Source: UBA9620 sp965220695
GTDB taxonomy: Bacteria; Acidobacteriota; Vicinamibacteria; Vicinamibacterales; UBA8438
DNA length: 64,000 nt
NCBI GenBank assembly: GCA_965220695.1
Contig: OZ244838.1
Coordinates: 3,658,001 to 3,722,000 of the forward strand
Direction of reading: 5' to 3'
Part shown: positions 17,714 through 26,903 of the stretch, in pieces
Position numbering within the stretch: position 1 is the stretch's first letter
Layout: each line of letters opens with the position of its first letter
The notes under the pieces: model-generated
What the model was told of the DNA's origin: nothing
Seen by the model: only the letters and a program-made list of their open reading frames with translations
Database searches by the model: none
Made by a program: the position numbers and the translations under genes

Positions 17714-18739
17714 TTACGGCGCCGGCGCGACCCACATGTCGGCTTGCACGGCGCTCCGGCCTGGTGAGCCGCCGGCGACGTAGAACCGGCCGTCGATGAT
17801 GGCCGCCGCGGGGGAGGACAGCGGCATCGGCAGCGTGCCGGCCAGCTCCCACGCGCCGCCGGGGGACAGCGCCAGAATGTCGGCGTCGACCTGCTTCGAT
17901 TCGCCCGGCTTCGTGGTGTGCCCGCCGGCCATGTAGATGCGGCCGTCGTGAACGAAGGTCGCCCCCTCGGCATGCGAGTGGCCCTTTGGCAGCGGGGGAC
18001 CACTGCTCCAGGTGTCGGTCGCCGGATCGTAGATGTCGACCCGCGCCTGGTCGAGTTGTTCGCTGTCGTGGTGAAACTGACCGCCGATGGCGTAGATCTT
18101 CCCGTCGAACGTGACGCACGAGAACTGATTGCGGGGTTCGGGCATCGGCGCGGCGTGGGTCCATTCGGCGCTGCCCCGCGCCCACGCGTCCAGGTCGAGC
18201 ACCCAGTGGTCGGGCGAGTCGGTGTCCCGGTCCGCCTCGACGCCCCCCATATAGTGCAGCCTGCGGCCGACGAGGGCGAGGCCGCCGCCGCCGCGTGGCT
18301 CCGGCAGCAACGGCGCCGCGGTGAAGCGGTCGGCGTCGATATCGTAGCTCCACACCTCGGCGATCGTGTGACCCCTGTAGCCGTCCTTGTATCCGCCCGC
18401 GAACCACACGGTGCGGCCGTCGAGCACCATGTTCATGTGGGTGATCGCACTCGGGAGATCCTGAATCCGGGTCCAGCTCCCGTCCCGCGGGTCGAAGACG
18501 TTGGAGAGCTTGCTCGACGTGACCCCCTCGGTATACCCGCCGAAGAGATACAGCCTGCCGTCCAGCACGACGGTGCCCGGCTCCCATTTCTCGACCGGCA
18601 TGTCGGGTAGCTTCTCCCACTCCTGGGCGCTGGCGGTCACGGCGGTGCAGAGCCCGAGCGTGAGCGCCGCGGCCAGCGCCGTCAGCGCCTCGAATCGGCT
18701 CCGGAGTCGGTCGGCGGTCGATACCCTGGCAGCCCGCAT
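17714..18739 (-). CDS. Secreted kelch-repeat beta-propeller protein
   Basis: The 341-residue protein has a signal peptide ending near residue 43 (TAVTASAQ) and six kelch-type blades, each with the Gly-Gly doublet: LYLFGGYTEG, VWFAGGYKDG, LHYMGGVEAD, IYAIGGQFHH, IYMAGGHTTK, FYVAGGSPG. Such propellers bind protein or glycan partners; no catalytic residues are apparent. The chosen ATG has AAAGGA 8 bases upstream; a longer upstream frame lacks a signal peptide. Function unknown beyond an exported propeller. Confidence 0.85.
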   Translation of the reverse strand: MRAARVSTADRLRSRFEALTALAAALTLGLCTAVTASAQEWEKLPDMPVEKWEPGTVVLDGRLYLFGGYTEGVTSSKLSNVFDPRDGSWTRIQDLPSAITHMNMVLDGRTVWFAGGYKDGYRGHTIAEVWSYDIDADRFTAAPLLPEPRGGGGLALVGRRLHYMGGVEADRDTDSPDHWVLDLDAWARGSAEWTHAAPMPEPRNQFSCVTFDGKIYAIGGQFHHDSEQLDQARVDIYDPATDTWSSGPPLPKGHSHAEGATFVHDGRIYMAGGHTTKPGESKQVDADILALSPGGAWELAGTLPMPLSSPAAAIIDGRFYVAGGSPGRSAVQADMWVAPAP

Positions 18740-18879
18740 GGTCCACGTCCTTTCTCGATACAGCCGCGTGAGTCGCGGGCGGATGATAACAGCCCGCCCA
18801 CGGACTCCACCACGTTCTTGGCGTGTCGTTGTCATGGAACGCTCAGCGCAGGGAGGTTCGCCGCGGTGACCGCGGCGCG

Positions 18880-19710
18880 TCAGTGCGTCATCGCGTGGAC
18901 GAGGACATTGATCCCCAGCGAGTAACCGGAGGGCGCGAACGATTCGAAGAAGCGCGGGTCTTCTCCTTCCCGCTCCCAGGCATCCTGGATGTCGGTGTTG
19001 TGGGTCATCGCGACCATGATGCGCCCGTCCTCGTCGAAGATCACGCGGAAGTGGGGTTCGCCGCTGTCGGCGCCACGCTCCGACGTGCCTCCACCCGAGC
19101 GCCGCCAGAAGCCGATGTTGGCGATCTGCGGAATCTCCCAGACGTTGAACACCGTCGTGAACAGCTCGTGTTCGAGCGGCAGGTCGACGATGGGATACTG
19201 CGCCGGCGGCAGCACCTTGGCGATCTGGCTCTCCCAGTTCGCCCATTCCCAGCTTCCCCAGAAGTCGTCGGCCCAAAGGAAGCCGCCCTTCAGCAGGTAG
19301 TCGCGCAGGCGGCTGGCGTCGTCGGTCGAGAGCACCATCGACCCGACGGCCGAGGCGATCATGAACGGGCAGCCGAAGAGCGCGTCGTCGGTGACCGGGA
19401 CCACCCAGTGGATCGGATTGTCGTCGGTGTCGAAGTTGACAGGCGTCGTCGACATCTCGGACAGCCGGATCATGAAATTGATGTCGGCGAAGGGGTAGTC
19501 GGTCGACCAGCTGCCCATGCCGCGGGCACGGTATTCGCTCGAGTACATCAGCCGGCAGAACGAGAATCCGTCGTCACGCTGATCGGCGGGCCTGATGCGC
19601 GGCGGATACCGCGTCCGCCCGTAGCCCGACCCGAATTGCGCGAGCGCGGCGCCCGCGGCGAGCACCAGAATCACGGTCATCGCCACACTCCCGGCGGCCA
19701 ACCGTTTCAT
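18880..19710 (-). CDS. DUF4159 domain protein, secreted
   Basis: The 276-residue protein has a signal peptide (residues 1-24, AAGAALA before QFGSG). The DUF4159 pattern follows: YPFADINFMIRLSEMS, DDASRLRDYLLKGGFLWADDFWG, PLEHELFTTVFNVWEIPQ and a distal MVAMTHNTDIQDAWERE. The domain has a glutamine-amidotransferase-like flavodoxin fold common in Acidobacteriota and related phyla and has no assigned reaction. It is often encoded near MoxR/DUF58 clusters, but none is present here. Confidence 0.85.
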   Translation of the reverse strand: MKRLAAGSVAMTVILVLAAGAALAQFGSGYGRTRYPPRIRPADQRDDGFSFCRLMYSSEYRARGMGSWSTDYPFADINFMIRLSEMSTTPVNFDTDDNPIHWVVPVTDDALFGCPFMIASAVGSMVLSTDDASRLRDYLLKGGFLWADDFWGSWEWANWESQIAKVLPPAQYPIVDLPLEHELFTTVFNVWEIPQIANIGFWRRSGGGTSERGADSGEPHFRVIFDEDGRIMVAMTHNTDIQDAWEREGEDPRFFESFAPSGYSLGINVLVHAMTH

Positions 19711-19767
19711 CCGGCCATTGTGTCACAAGGGGCGGGCCGGCGGTGTTGGAAGACGTGCCGGCGTCGT

Positions 19768-19791
19768 CTACCAGCGCACCGTGCCCCGGCC
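19768..19791 (-). repeat. Stray tail of an autotransporter paralogue
   Basis: On the minus strand this short stretch reads through codons for GRGTVRW and TAG, matching base for base (one difference) the C-terminal end of the large autotransporter at 20875. It is preceded by the same CGTCGTC motif. No barrel sequence precedes it, so it looks like a leftover from duplication and deletion. Confidence 0.4.
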
Positions 19792-20012
19792 GGCGGCTTC
19801 GTGTTCGATTGCGCGCGCATCTCGCTGAAAACACGGACGCGCACACGCCCGGTCGGCCGCGGCCGTCACCCGCCGGGCCGACGCGAAGCGGAGGCGGCGC
19901 AGAGCGCCTGTGACGGCTTGGTTGCGGGAGGGGGCGAAAGACTACGCGAGGCCGGTGAATCGCCCCCGTCGAGGTCCACGCACTCGGGGTCAGGTGGCGA
20001 GGGGATGTTCCA

Positions 20013-20399
20013 CTATGAGAGGGTGAGATCCGTCCGCGAGAAGTCGTCGCCCTTGCAAAGCAGCGGTTCTCCGAGCTGGCGGGCGAGCGCGTAGGCGAAG
20101 CAGTCGCCGTAGTTGAGTCCGGCCGGGTGCCGCCCTTTCCCGAAGTGGGCAAACGCCCGGCGCGCGATCTTGGCTTGAGCGAAATCGACCGCCACTACCT
20201 CGATGCCGGCGGATTCAATCAACAGATCGAGCAACTGCACCCCGTCCGCCCCGTGACGCGACTCAAGGACAATCGAGGCTTCCAGGAAGGTGGCTGCCGA
20301 TGTCCGGCGCACAGCCGCCGCCGTGATCGCCCTGGTGAACGAAGTGCGGTCCGGCTCGTCTTGCAGAATCGCAAGGAAGGCCGATGTGTCGATGACCAT
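20013..20399 (-). CDS. vapC: VapC-family PIN domain ribonuclease toxin
   Basis: The 128-residue protein has the PIN acidic residues in MVIDTSAFLAILQDEPD (Asp4), the Glu in FLEASIVLESRHG (near residue 40), and the Asp of NYGDCFAYALARQLGEPLLCKGDDF near residues 97-115. VapC toxins cleave tRNA or rRNA and are held inactive by their cognate antitoxin. The start codon overlaps the antitoxin stop by one base (ATGA), so the two are co-translated. The length is typical. Confidence 0.92.
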   Translation of the reverse strand: MVIDTSAFLAILQDEPDRTSFTRAITAAAVRRTSAATFLEASIVLESRHGADGVQLLDLLIESAGIEVVAVDFAQAKIARRAFAHFGKGRHPAGLNYGDCFAYALARQLGEPLLCKGDDFSRTDLTLS

Positions 20400-20653
20400 C
20401 AGCGGGGAAGGCCGTGCTCGTCATACCCGAGAATCTCGTCAGCGAGCCGTCCATCACGCGCTGGGAGCTTCGCGCACTGGCGGCCAATCTCGTCGAGTTC
20501 GTCGGCCAGCGTCCGGCCAGACTGTTCTCGTCGAAGTCGTTCCAGATGGTTCCGAATGGCGTCGGTGACCGCCTCGGTCTTCGTCTGTCCGGTCAGCCGC
20601 GCCAACTCGGCTGCCAGCCGCTCTGTTTCAGCGTTTCTGATGTTGAGCGCCAT
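20399..20653 (-). CDS. vapB: VapB-type antitoxin (Psk/ribbon-helix-helix-like)
   Basis: The 84-residue protein starts with MALNIRNAETERLAAELARL, a ribbon-helix-helix-type DNA-binding N-terminus (TKTEAVTDAIRNHLERLRR). The C-terminal tail ADEILGYDEHGLP typically wraps the toxin active site. It lies directly upstream of vapC with a one-base overlap. It probably represses its own promoter through the tandem palindromic sites immediately upstream of its start. Confidence 0.9.
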   Translation of the reverse strand: MALNIRNAETERLAAELARLTGQTKTEAVTDAIRNHLERLRREQSGRTLADELDEIGRQCAKLPARDGRLADEILGYDEHGLPR

Positions 20654-20654
20654 T

Positions 20655-20688
20655 ACTACATGTATAGCACGATAACTACACTTGTAGC
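20655..20688 (-). promoter_or_regulatory. Tandem palindromic operator of vapBC
   Basis: Two similar imperfect palindromes, ACTACATGTATAG (20655-20667) and ACTACACTTGTAGC (20675-20688), start exactly 20 bases apart, two helical turns, immediately before the vapB start. The spacing and shared ACTACA...TGTA arms are what cooperative binding by a dimeric antitoxin would need. The assignment is inference from position and symmetry. Confidence 0.6.
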
Positions 20689-20874
20689 TAGTAACGTGAC
20701 GTTGACCGGGGCTGAAGCCGGGAACCGACCGGGGCTCGGGCGACCGACTCCACCATTTATCCACGAACCGGGTCGATTCGAGGGGACTCAGGTGGATACC
20801 AGCAGACTCGACGGCCGCCGACAAACGCTTGAAATCGAACGTGTCAGACCACAAACTACGCGTCGTCAGTCAGT

Positions 20875-23800
20875 CTACCAGCGCACCGTGGCCCGGCCGA
20901 CGGCGCCGTTGCTTGCGCCCGCCAGCAGCGGACTCTCGCGGCGCTGCGCGTCGATGCCCAGCTCGAAGCTCAGGCTCTCGCGGTTCAGCAACCCGAGACC
21001 GTAGCCGACCCGGTAGTCCCGCGCGTGCTCGGACGTGCTGAAGCCGACCCGCGGCGTCCCCACGAAGCGGCTGCCCACCGGCAGCCCGTAGCCGACCTCG
21101 CCATCGAGACGGTTGCCCGAGGCGACGCCGCCGGGCGCCATCCCCGCCATCGTCTCGCGGCCCCACAGCGCCTCGGCCCCGCTCGTCGCCTGCCCGCCCC
21201 ACGACGGCGCCACCCGCGCCACAAAGCCCAGCGGCGTCGACGGCGTCGGGTTGTAGCTCAAAGAGAGCGCCATGCCCCGCTCGCGGAACCCCTCGGCCTG
21301 GTGCATCACCAGCATCCGCACCCGCAGGTCGACTGCCAGCCCGGTCGACGAGTCCGACACCACCAGCCCGCCGCCAACGTCCATGCCGGCGCCGGTCTCG
21401 GCGTCGCCGCCGTCGTGCCGCAACCCCACCTCGACGCTCGGCTTGAGCGACAGCCGGCCGGCGAGCGTGTAGGCGCGCGAGCCTTCAAGCCCCGTCCGGA
21501 TGCGGGTCACCGCCGCCTCGGTCGCCTTCAGGCGTCCCGCCGGGCCGTCCACGCCGTCGATCGACGTCCCGACCCACAGCGCATCGGCCTTGAACGCCAG
21601 CGCGAAGCCGCCCGCACCGCCGGAGACCAGCTCGCCCCGCGTACCGGCCGCCGCCATCGCCATCGACAGGTCCGACTCCAGCGCCGGCCCGCCTTCGGGC
21701 GTCAGCAGCAGCCCGCCGGAGCCGTAGCCCGTCACGCCCCACACCGTGATGCGGTCGGTCGCCTTGTAGCCCAGCCACGGGTAGAGGCCCGTCACGGACG
21801 AGGCCACCTGGCCGCCGGCGACCCCGGCGTACTCGCCCAGGCCCCGGCTGTGCGCCAGCGACAGGCCGGCGACGAGCGGCCCCTTCGCGTAGTCGGCCCC
21901 GAACATCGTCGTGCGCACGTCGCCGCCCAGCGACAGCTCGCCCTCGCGGCCGGAAAAGCGCGACTGCGACCCGCGGCTCCAGATGGAGAGGATGCCGCCG
22001 TGGCGGGTCTGGCGGCCCAGCGCGAAGTCCGAGCCGGTCAGCACGTCGCCGCCCCCGAGGCCCATCCGCAGCAGTCCGCCGCGGTCGAGCCCGCCGTCCG
22101 GCCCGGACCCGCCGCCCATCGGACCCGACGCCGCGGCCAGGCGCCCGCCGCCGGCAGGCCCCGGCATCCCGAGCGGCGCCGCCCCGGTCGCCGCCGCCCC
22201 GGAGAGCGGACCGTGGACGCCCGCGCCCATCGGCCCCGCGCCGGCCGCCCCGCCGAACTGGCGCAGGAAGTTGAGCGCGATGTCGCGCTCCATGCCGCGC
22301 CGCAGCTCCCGGCCCGCGAACCGGCCCCGGAAACCCGGCTCGCGCGGCGCCTCCAGCCGCTCCTCGACGTGCTCGACCACGTGCACCGCCGCCGCCCGCC
22401 CGAAGCGCGCCAGCAGCGCCCGCGGCAGCGGATCGGCGTTTTCGATCGTCCCCGTCGCCTCGCCGTCGGTCAGCCGCCCCGACGAGGCGTTCGACAGCGT
22501 CAGCGTCAGCGTCTCCTCGCCCTCGTCGTGCGCGTCGTCCAGCACCCCGACCTCGATCGTCTGCGACGACTCGCCCGCCCGGAACGTCAGCGTCCCGCTC
22601 GCCGCCGTATAGTCCACCCCCGCCTGCGCGCTGCCGTTCGCCGTCTGGTAGTCGACCGTCAGCGTGCCGCTCGCCGCGCGGCTCAGCGTGACCGCGAAGG
22701 CCAGCACCGCCCCCGCGCCTTCCTCCACCCGCGCATCCGTCACCGCGATGCCCACCGGGCCGGCCACCGTGGCCGAGGGGCTGTTGGTCAATTGCCGCCG
22801 GTTCTCCCCCTTGGTGCAGATCGCCCCGGACACCGCGCACGCACGCCCCGCAAGAAGCGTGATCGTCACGTCCCCGACAGATGTAGGCCGCACCGGCATC
22901 TCGAACAGGTCCCGCCGGCCGTCCACGCGCTTGCCCCCCGTCACCCGCCCGCCGGTCACCGTGAACGCATCCTCGCGCAAGCTCCGGAAGCTGATCCCGA
23001 TGTCCTCGCTGAAGGCCACCCGGAAGCGGAACCCGCCCTCGCCGCGGTGCTCCGCCGGCATGCCCACGAACGCCGCCGTCAGCCCCGTCGCGCCTGTCTC
23101 CACCGCCGGCCCGGCCACCGTCACCGCCGGCGTGTTGGTGAGCTGTCTGCGGTTCTCGCCCTTGGTGCAGATCGCACCCGAGACCCCGCATTCGCGGCCC
23201 GCCGGCAGCGTCACCGTCACGTCGCCGCCGCCGTCCGGCTCGACCGTCATCTCGAACAGGTCGCGGCGGTCGTCCACGCGCGCCCCCCGTGTCACCCGCC
23301 CCCCGGTCACCGTGAAGGCGTCCTCGCGCAGGCTCCGGTAACTGATCCCGATGTTCTCGCTGAACGCCATACGGAACGTGAACGCGCTCCCGTCGTGCGC
23401 CGCCGGCACGTCCTCGAACGTCGCCGTCAGCGGCTGGATCTCGCTGTTGCGGATCGTGCCCGTGCCCTTGGCATCGCCGGACCTGAGCGCCGCGCCCTGC
23501 GGGTTCGACAGCGTCAGCGTGAACGTCTCGCCGTCGTCCTCGTGGGCGTCGTCGGTGATCGGCACCGACACCGTCCGCTCCGTCTCCAGCGAATTGAACC
23601 TCAGCGTGCCGCGCGTCTCCGTGTAGTCCTCGCCCGCGACCGCGCCCGTGTCCCCCGAGCCGTCGGCCGTCGCGTAGTCGACCGTCACGATGCCCAGGCC
23701 GTGCGGCTCCAGGCGCACCGTGAACTCCATCTCGCCGTCGGCCTCGTGCGCCTCGGCGTCCTCCACCGACAGGTGCGGCGCCGCCGCCCGCGACCCGTCC

Positions 23801-25395
23801 GTCTTGTGGCCGCGCTGCGTGCCCTTCCCCCTGGAGGAAAGGTGCGCGTCCTGGTCCGCGGCGTTGCGGATGCTGTCGCCGGACACCACCTCGATCGGGT
23901 TGCCGCGGATCGCGATGCCGTTGCGGTCGACGTCGACCTCCAGCACCAGGTACGCGAACACCAGCGTGTCCGTGCCGCTCCCCGACTCGTAGTCGGCCTC
24001 GCACACCGCCCGGCAGGGATTGCCCACCTCGAGCGCGAACGTCGGCTCGCCCTCGACCACCACCGGCTGGTCGAAGCGCACCTCGATGCGGATGGTCTCG
24101 CCCTCGCCGTAGGTGTCCCTGTTCGTGGTGCCCTTCGACGTCAGCCGCGGCGTCGAAACCACGTCGATCCGTTCGATCATCGGCACCTCCGCCCTCCCGT
24201 CAACCTTGTGGTCGGACAGCGTACCGACCGCGGCATGGTCCAAATCCGCGTCCGCGCCGCCCTCGCCCCCGCCTTGAATCCGTGCCCCGGAGGCGAGCCG
24301 CAACGCATTGGCGCCGATCCGCACGCCGTCCACGTCGCGGTCGAACAGCTGCACCTTGTATTCGAAATGCAAATGCCGGCTGACGGAGACCTGCGGGGTA
24401 TCGGCAGTCGGGCGCTGGCTCTTCGATTGGCCCGAGAACACGGCCTCCACCGTGCTCCCGGAGGCCCCGCCGGGATTGTCGAGACCGACCTTCAGCCTCA
24501 GTCGCCCCGGTGTAACCCGCACCGGCTCGCTGAACGTCACCGTGAACACGATCGTCTCGTATGAGCGGTACGTGTCCCCCGACTGCGGCGCGGACGCGAC
24601 CACCACGGAGGTGACTTTGGGGGGCGCCAACGTGCCGCGGACCTCCATTTTGACGACGGTTCGACCGTCCTCCGCCCAAGAACCCGGTGTCCCTTGGAGA
24701 CGCGAGTCCCGGATGCTGAATTCGTGTGGAGTTGTCTGATCGTTGGATAGAGTAAGGGAAATACCGAAGCTTGAATCGGTGGTCGCAGTGTTGCTGACCA
24801 CGACCCAGTAGTGCGTGTTCGCGTCGATCGGGAGGGGGGTCGGAGCGCTGAACGTCCGGTTGCGTCCAATAGGATCGGCGGGATTGTCGAGCGCGGCCAG
24901 CAGGGCGCCGGGGTTTCCCGAACTGTTGTTCTCGTGGATCGCTACGTGCACTACCGGCGCTGTGCCAATGCCTGCTCCCAGATTCAGCACGACGCTCTGG
25001 AGCGTGTACCCCGCCGGATTCGGTCCGGTCGTGAACCGCTGGGCACCTCTTCTCTCGCCGAAAACGGTGCCTGCAACCGTAAACCCTGGCGGCCGCACAT
25101 CGGCAACACCACCGCCGTCGGCTTCTGTGATGTTCGAGACCAGCGCGATCTCCTGGGCGTAGGCCATAGCCGGCAGGGCGAGGGCGCACACAACGGAGAG
25201 GCACGCCGCAGCGGCCAGCGCCCGGACGGAGCGGACGAGGCCGCGCCGCGCGACACGCGGGCACGCCAGACCCGCCGGCCGGACGGCGGCGGATACGGCA
25301 TATCTATAAGGAGAGGAACCGCAGCCCCGGCGGGGCGGCCGGCGGTCAGGCGGCGCTGGCGGGCGGCGTTGCTCCCGTAGCCGAGGCGCAGTCAT
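20875..25395 (-). CDS. Giant Calx-beta repeat autotransporter
   Basis: About 1,506 residues if started at ATG 25395; a further 38 in-frame codons lie upstream, and the signal peptide ends AMAYAQ. Order: a choice-of-anchor-like N-terminal domain (HVAIHENNSSGNPGALLAAL), two cadherin/Ig-like repeats, a Calx-beta domain (VDYATADGSGDTGAVAGEDY), and two near-identical modules each with ENIGISYRSLREDAFTVTGG or EDIGISFRSLREDAFTVTGG and a Cys pair. Another Calx-beta domain (VDYQTANGSAQAGVDYTAAS), a Gly/Ala linker, and a C-terminal autotransporter barrel ending RATVRW complete it. It is a secreted surface adhesin-like protein; the ligand is unknown. Confidence 0.85.
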   Translation of the reverse strand: MTAPRLREQRRPPAPPDRRPPRRGCGSSPYRYAVSAAVRPAGLACPRVARRGLVRSVRALAAAACLSVVCALALPAMAYAQEIALVSNITEADGGGVADVRPPGFTVAGTVFGERRGAQRFTTGPNPAGYTLQSVVLNLGAGIGTAPVVHVAIHENNSSGNPGALLAALDNPADPIGRNRTFSAPTPLPIDANTHYWVVVSNTATTDSSFGISLTLSNDQTTPHEFSIRDSRLQGTPGSWAEDGRTVVKMEVRGTLAPPKVTSVVVASAPQSGDTYRSYETIVFTVTFSEPVRVTPGRLRLKVGLDNPGGASGSTVEAVFSGQSKSQRPTADTPQVSVSRHLHFEYKVQLFDRDVDGVRIGANALRLASGARIQGGGEGGADADLDHAAVGTLSDHKVDGRAEVPMIERIDVVSTPRLTSKGTTNRDTYGEGETIRIEVRFDQPVVVEGEPTFALEVGNPCRAVCEADYESGSGTDTLVFAYLVLEVDVDRNGIAIRGNPIEVVSGDSIRNAADQDAHLSSRGKGTQRGHKTDGSRAAAPHLSVEDAEAHEADGEMEFTVRLEPHGLGIVTVDYATADGSGDTGAVAGEDYTETRGTLRFNSLETERTVSVPITDDAHEDDGETFTLTLSNPQGAALRSGDAKGTGTIRNSEIQPLTATFEDVPAAHDGSAFTFRMAFSENIGISYRSLREDAFTVTGGRVTRGARVDDRRDLFEMTVEPDGGGDVTVTLPAGRECGVSGAICTKGENRRQLTNTPAVTVAGPAVETGATGLTAAFVGMPAEHRGEGGFRFRVAFSEDIGISFRSLREDAFTVTGGRVTGGKRVDGRRDLFEMPVRPTSVGDVTITLLAGRACAVSGAICTKGENRRQLTNSPSATVAGPVGIAVTDARVEEGAGAVLAFAVTLSRAASGTLTVDYQTANGSAQAGVDYTAASGTLTFRAGESSQTIEVGVLDDAHDEGEETLTLTLSNASSGRLTDGEATGTIENADPLPRALLARFGRAAAVHVVEHVEERLEAPREPGFRGRFAGRELRRGMERDIALNFLRQFGGAAGAGPMGAGVHGPLSGAAATGAAPLGMPGPAGGGRLAAASGPMGGGSGPDGGLDRGGLLRMGLGGGDVLTGSDFALGRQTRHGGILSIWSRGSQSRFSGREGELSLGGDVRTTMFGADYAKGPLVAGLSLAHSRGLGEYAGVAGGQVASSVTGLYPWLGYKATDRITVWGVTGYGSGGLLLTPEGGPALESDLSMAMAAAGTRGELVSGGAGGFALAFKADALWVGTSIDGVDGPAGRLKATEAAVTRIRTGLEGSRAYTLAGRLSLKPSVEVGLRHDGGDAETGAGMDVGGGLVVSDSSTGLAVDLRVRMLVMHQAEGFRERGMALSLSYNPTPSTPLGFVARVAPSWGGQATSGAEALWGRETMAGMAPGGVASGNRLDGEVGYGLPVGSRFVGTPRVGFSTSEHARDYRVGYGLGLLNRESLSFELGIDAQRRESPLLAGASNGAVGRATVRW

Positions 25396-25911
25396 GGCCT
25401 CGGCTCGGCTCGGAATAGGCGACTCAACACGCTCGCTGGATGTCAAGTCTTTTGTCGAGTCGTCCATCTTGCCGTTGCCACTGACGACCATAGGTTCGCC
25501 CTCCTGCAACTGAATCGGGTGCTGCCGCGCCGCGCCGTAAAATAGGTGTGCGACGGCGCTACTTTACAGCAATCACTAGCGCGTTGCTACCGTCTGGTCA
25601 ATACCACGAATGTATTGTTCCTATGCGATATCTAATTTGAGTCATAGGACCGATCTGAATGGTGAGAAACTACCCCGCCAATGCGTTGGAAACGCCGCAT
25701 GGACCGCCCACACCTGCGCCATATTAGGGATAGTTATATTATGTCTATGACTAAGTACAATTTGTCTATTCAATACCGGCCGACCGGAGCCTCTGCGGCC
25801 CGCCGCCCGGCTGCGAGCCGCCGGGCCGGTCTCCGTCTCCATTGGCTTCGCCGTAACTGTCCGGCTTGCCGCCGGCGGGTATGGTGTGCAACGGCATAAT
25901 CGCGTATTGTC
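25396..25911. other. AT-enriched divergent intergenic region
   Basis: The gap between the autotransporter and the LysR gene contains, at about 25560-25790, markedly AT-richer sequence with TATATTATG and CAATTTGTCTATTC motifs. It is the probable site of divergent promoters. A 72-codon frame inside it (25681-25899) shows no family features and rare composition, so it is not called as a gene. A LysR-type regulator usually binds such a region. Confidence 0.4.
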
Positions 25912-26874
25912 ATGAGCATCCCGTCCGGAGGTGCTATAGCGTTGCTGCTCCTGCCCCCGCTCGATAGCCTGCGCTTTTTCGAGGCCGCGGCCCGCCACCA
26001 GGGCTACGTCCCCGCCGCCGAGGAACTTGGCGTCACCCCGGCCGCCGTCGCCAACCGCGTCCGCATGCTGGAGAAGCATCTCGACGTGCTGCTGTTCAGC
26101 CGCCGCCATCGCAGCGTGCGCCTCAACCGCCGCGGAACGGCCTATCTGAAGGAGGTGCAGCGCATTCTTGCCGAGGTCCACGGCGTCTCCGAGCGCCAGC
26201 GCCGCTGGCCCCGCCGCGTGCGCATCGTCTCGGTCGAGGCGGTCGCCGAGAAGTGGCTCATGCCCAGGCTCGCCACCTTCAAGGCGGCGCACCCCGCCGT
26301 CGCCATCGAGCTGGAGACCAACCATCGGGGCGTCGACCCCGACTGCGGCGAGTTCGACGCCTGGCTCGCCTACACCGGCGAGACGGCGGCGCCGCGCCCG
26401 GTGACGAGCCGCGAGGACACCTTGCTCGAGGAGACGCTCTACGAGGAGGAGCTGCTGCCGGTGTGCAGCCCGGCGCTGATCGCCGCGCACGGCCGGCCCC
26501 GCGGCCCGGCCGACCTCGGCCGCTGGCCGCTGCTCTACGATCTGGGATGGGACGCCGACTGGTCGTACTGGTTCGCCCGCCAGGGCAAGCCCACGCCGGA
26601 CCTGTCGCGGGCCTCGGGCTTCCGCCTCTACAGCATGCTGGTGCAGGCCGCCGTGCACGGGATCGGCGCCGCCATCGGCCGCCCGATGCTGATCGCCCGG
26701 GAGTTGGAGAGCAGAACGCTGGTCCCCGTCTTCGACCACCAGGCCGAGGCGCCGGAGCGCTGCTGCCTCATCACCACGGCCGCCTCCCGGCAGCGGCCCG
26801 AGGTGCGCGCGTTCCGGGAATGGGTCCTGGACGAGGCCAGGACCGCGGCCGACGGCGTCGGGCGGCATCCGTGA
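25912..26874 (+). CDS. LysR family transcriptional regulator, GcvA-like
   Basis: The 320-residue protein has the N-terminal winged helix-turn-helix (LDSLRFFEAAARHQGYVPAAE, recognition helix VTPAAVANRVRMLEKHL, wing LLFSRRHRSVRLNRRG). An effector-binding domain follows from about residue 100. The GcvA-like hallmark FRLYSMLVQAAVHGIGAAIGRP is present. It faces the desulfhydrase-like gene, whose stop lies 29 bases away in convergent orientation, and is divergent to the autotransporter. Either is a plausible target; no binding data. Confidence 0.88.
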   Translation: MSIPSGGAIALLLLPPLDSLRFFEAAARHQGYVPAAEELGVTPAAVANRVRMLEKHLDVLLFSRRHRSVRLNRRGTAYLKEVQRILAEVHGVSERQRRWPRRVRIVSVEAVAEKWLMPRLATFKAAHPAVAIELETNHRGVDPDCGEFDAWLAYTGETAAPRPVTSREDTLLEETLYEEELLPVCSPALIAAHGRPRGPADLGRWPLLYDLGWDADWSYWFARQGKPTPDLSRASGFRLYSMLVQAAVHGIGAAIGRPMLIARELESRTLVPVFDHQAEAPERCCLITTAASRQRPEVRAFREWVLDEARTAADGVGRHP

Positions 26875-26903
26875 GCCGGCGGCGCGCCGGCGCCGCCTTC
26901 CCG

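Noticed and set aside
25681..25899. 72-codon plus-strand frame upstream of the LysR gene
   Set aside because: No ribosome-binding site, no hydrophobic or domain pattern, and it spans the AT-rich promoter-like region.
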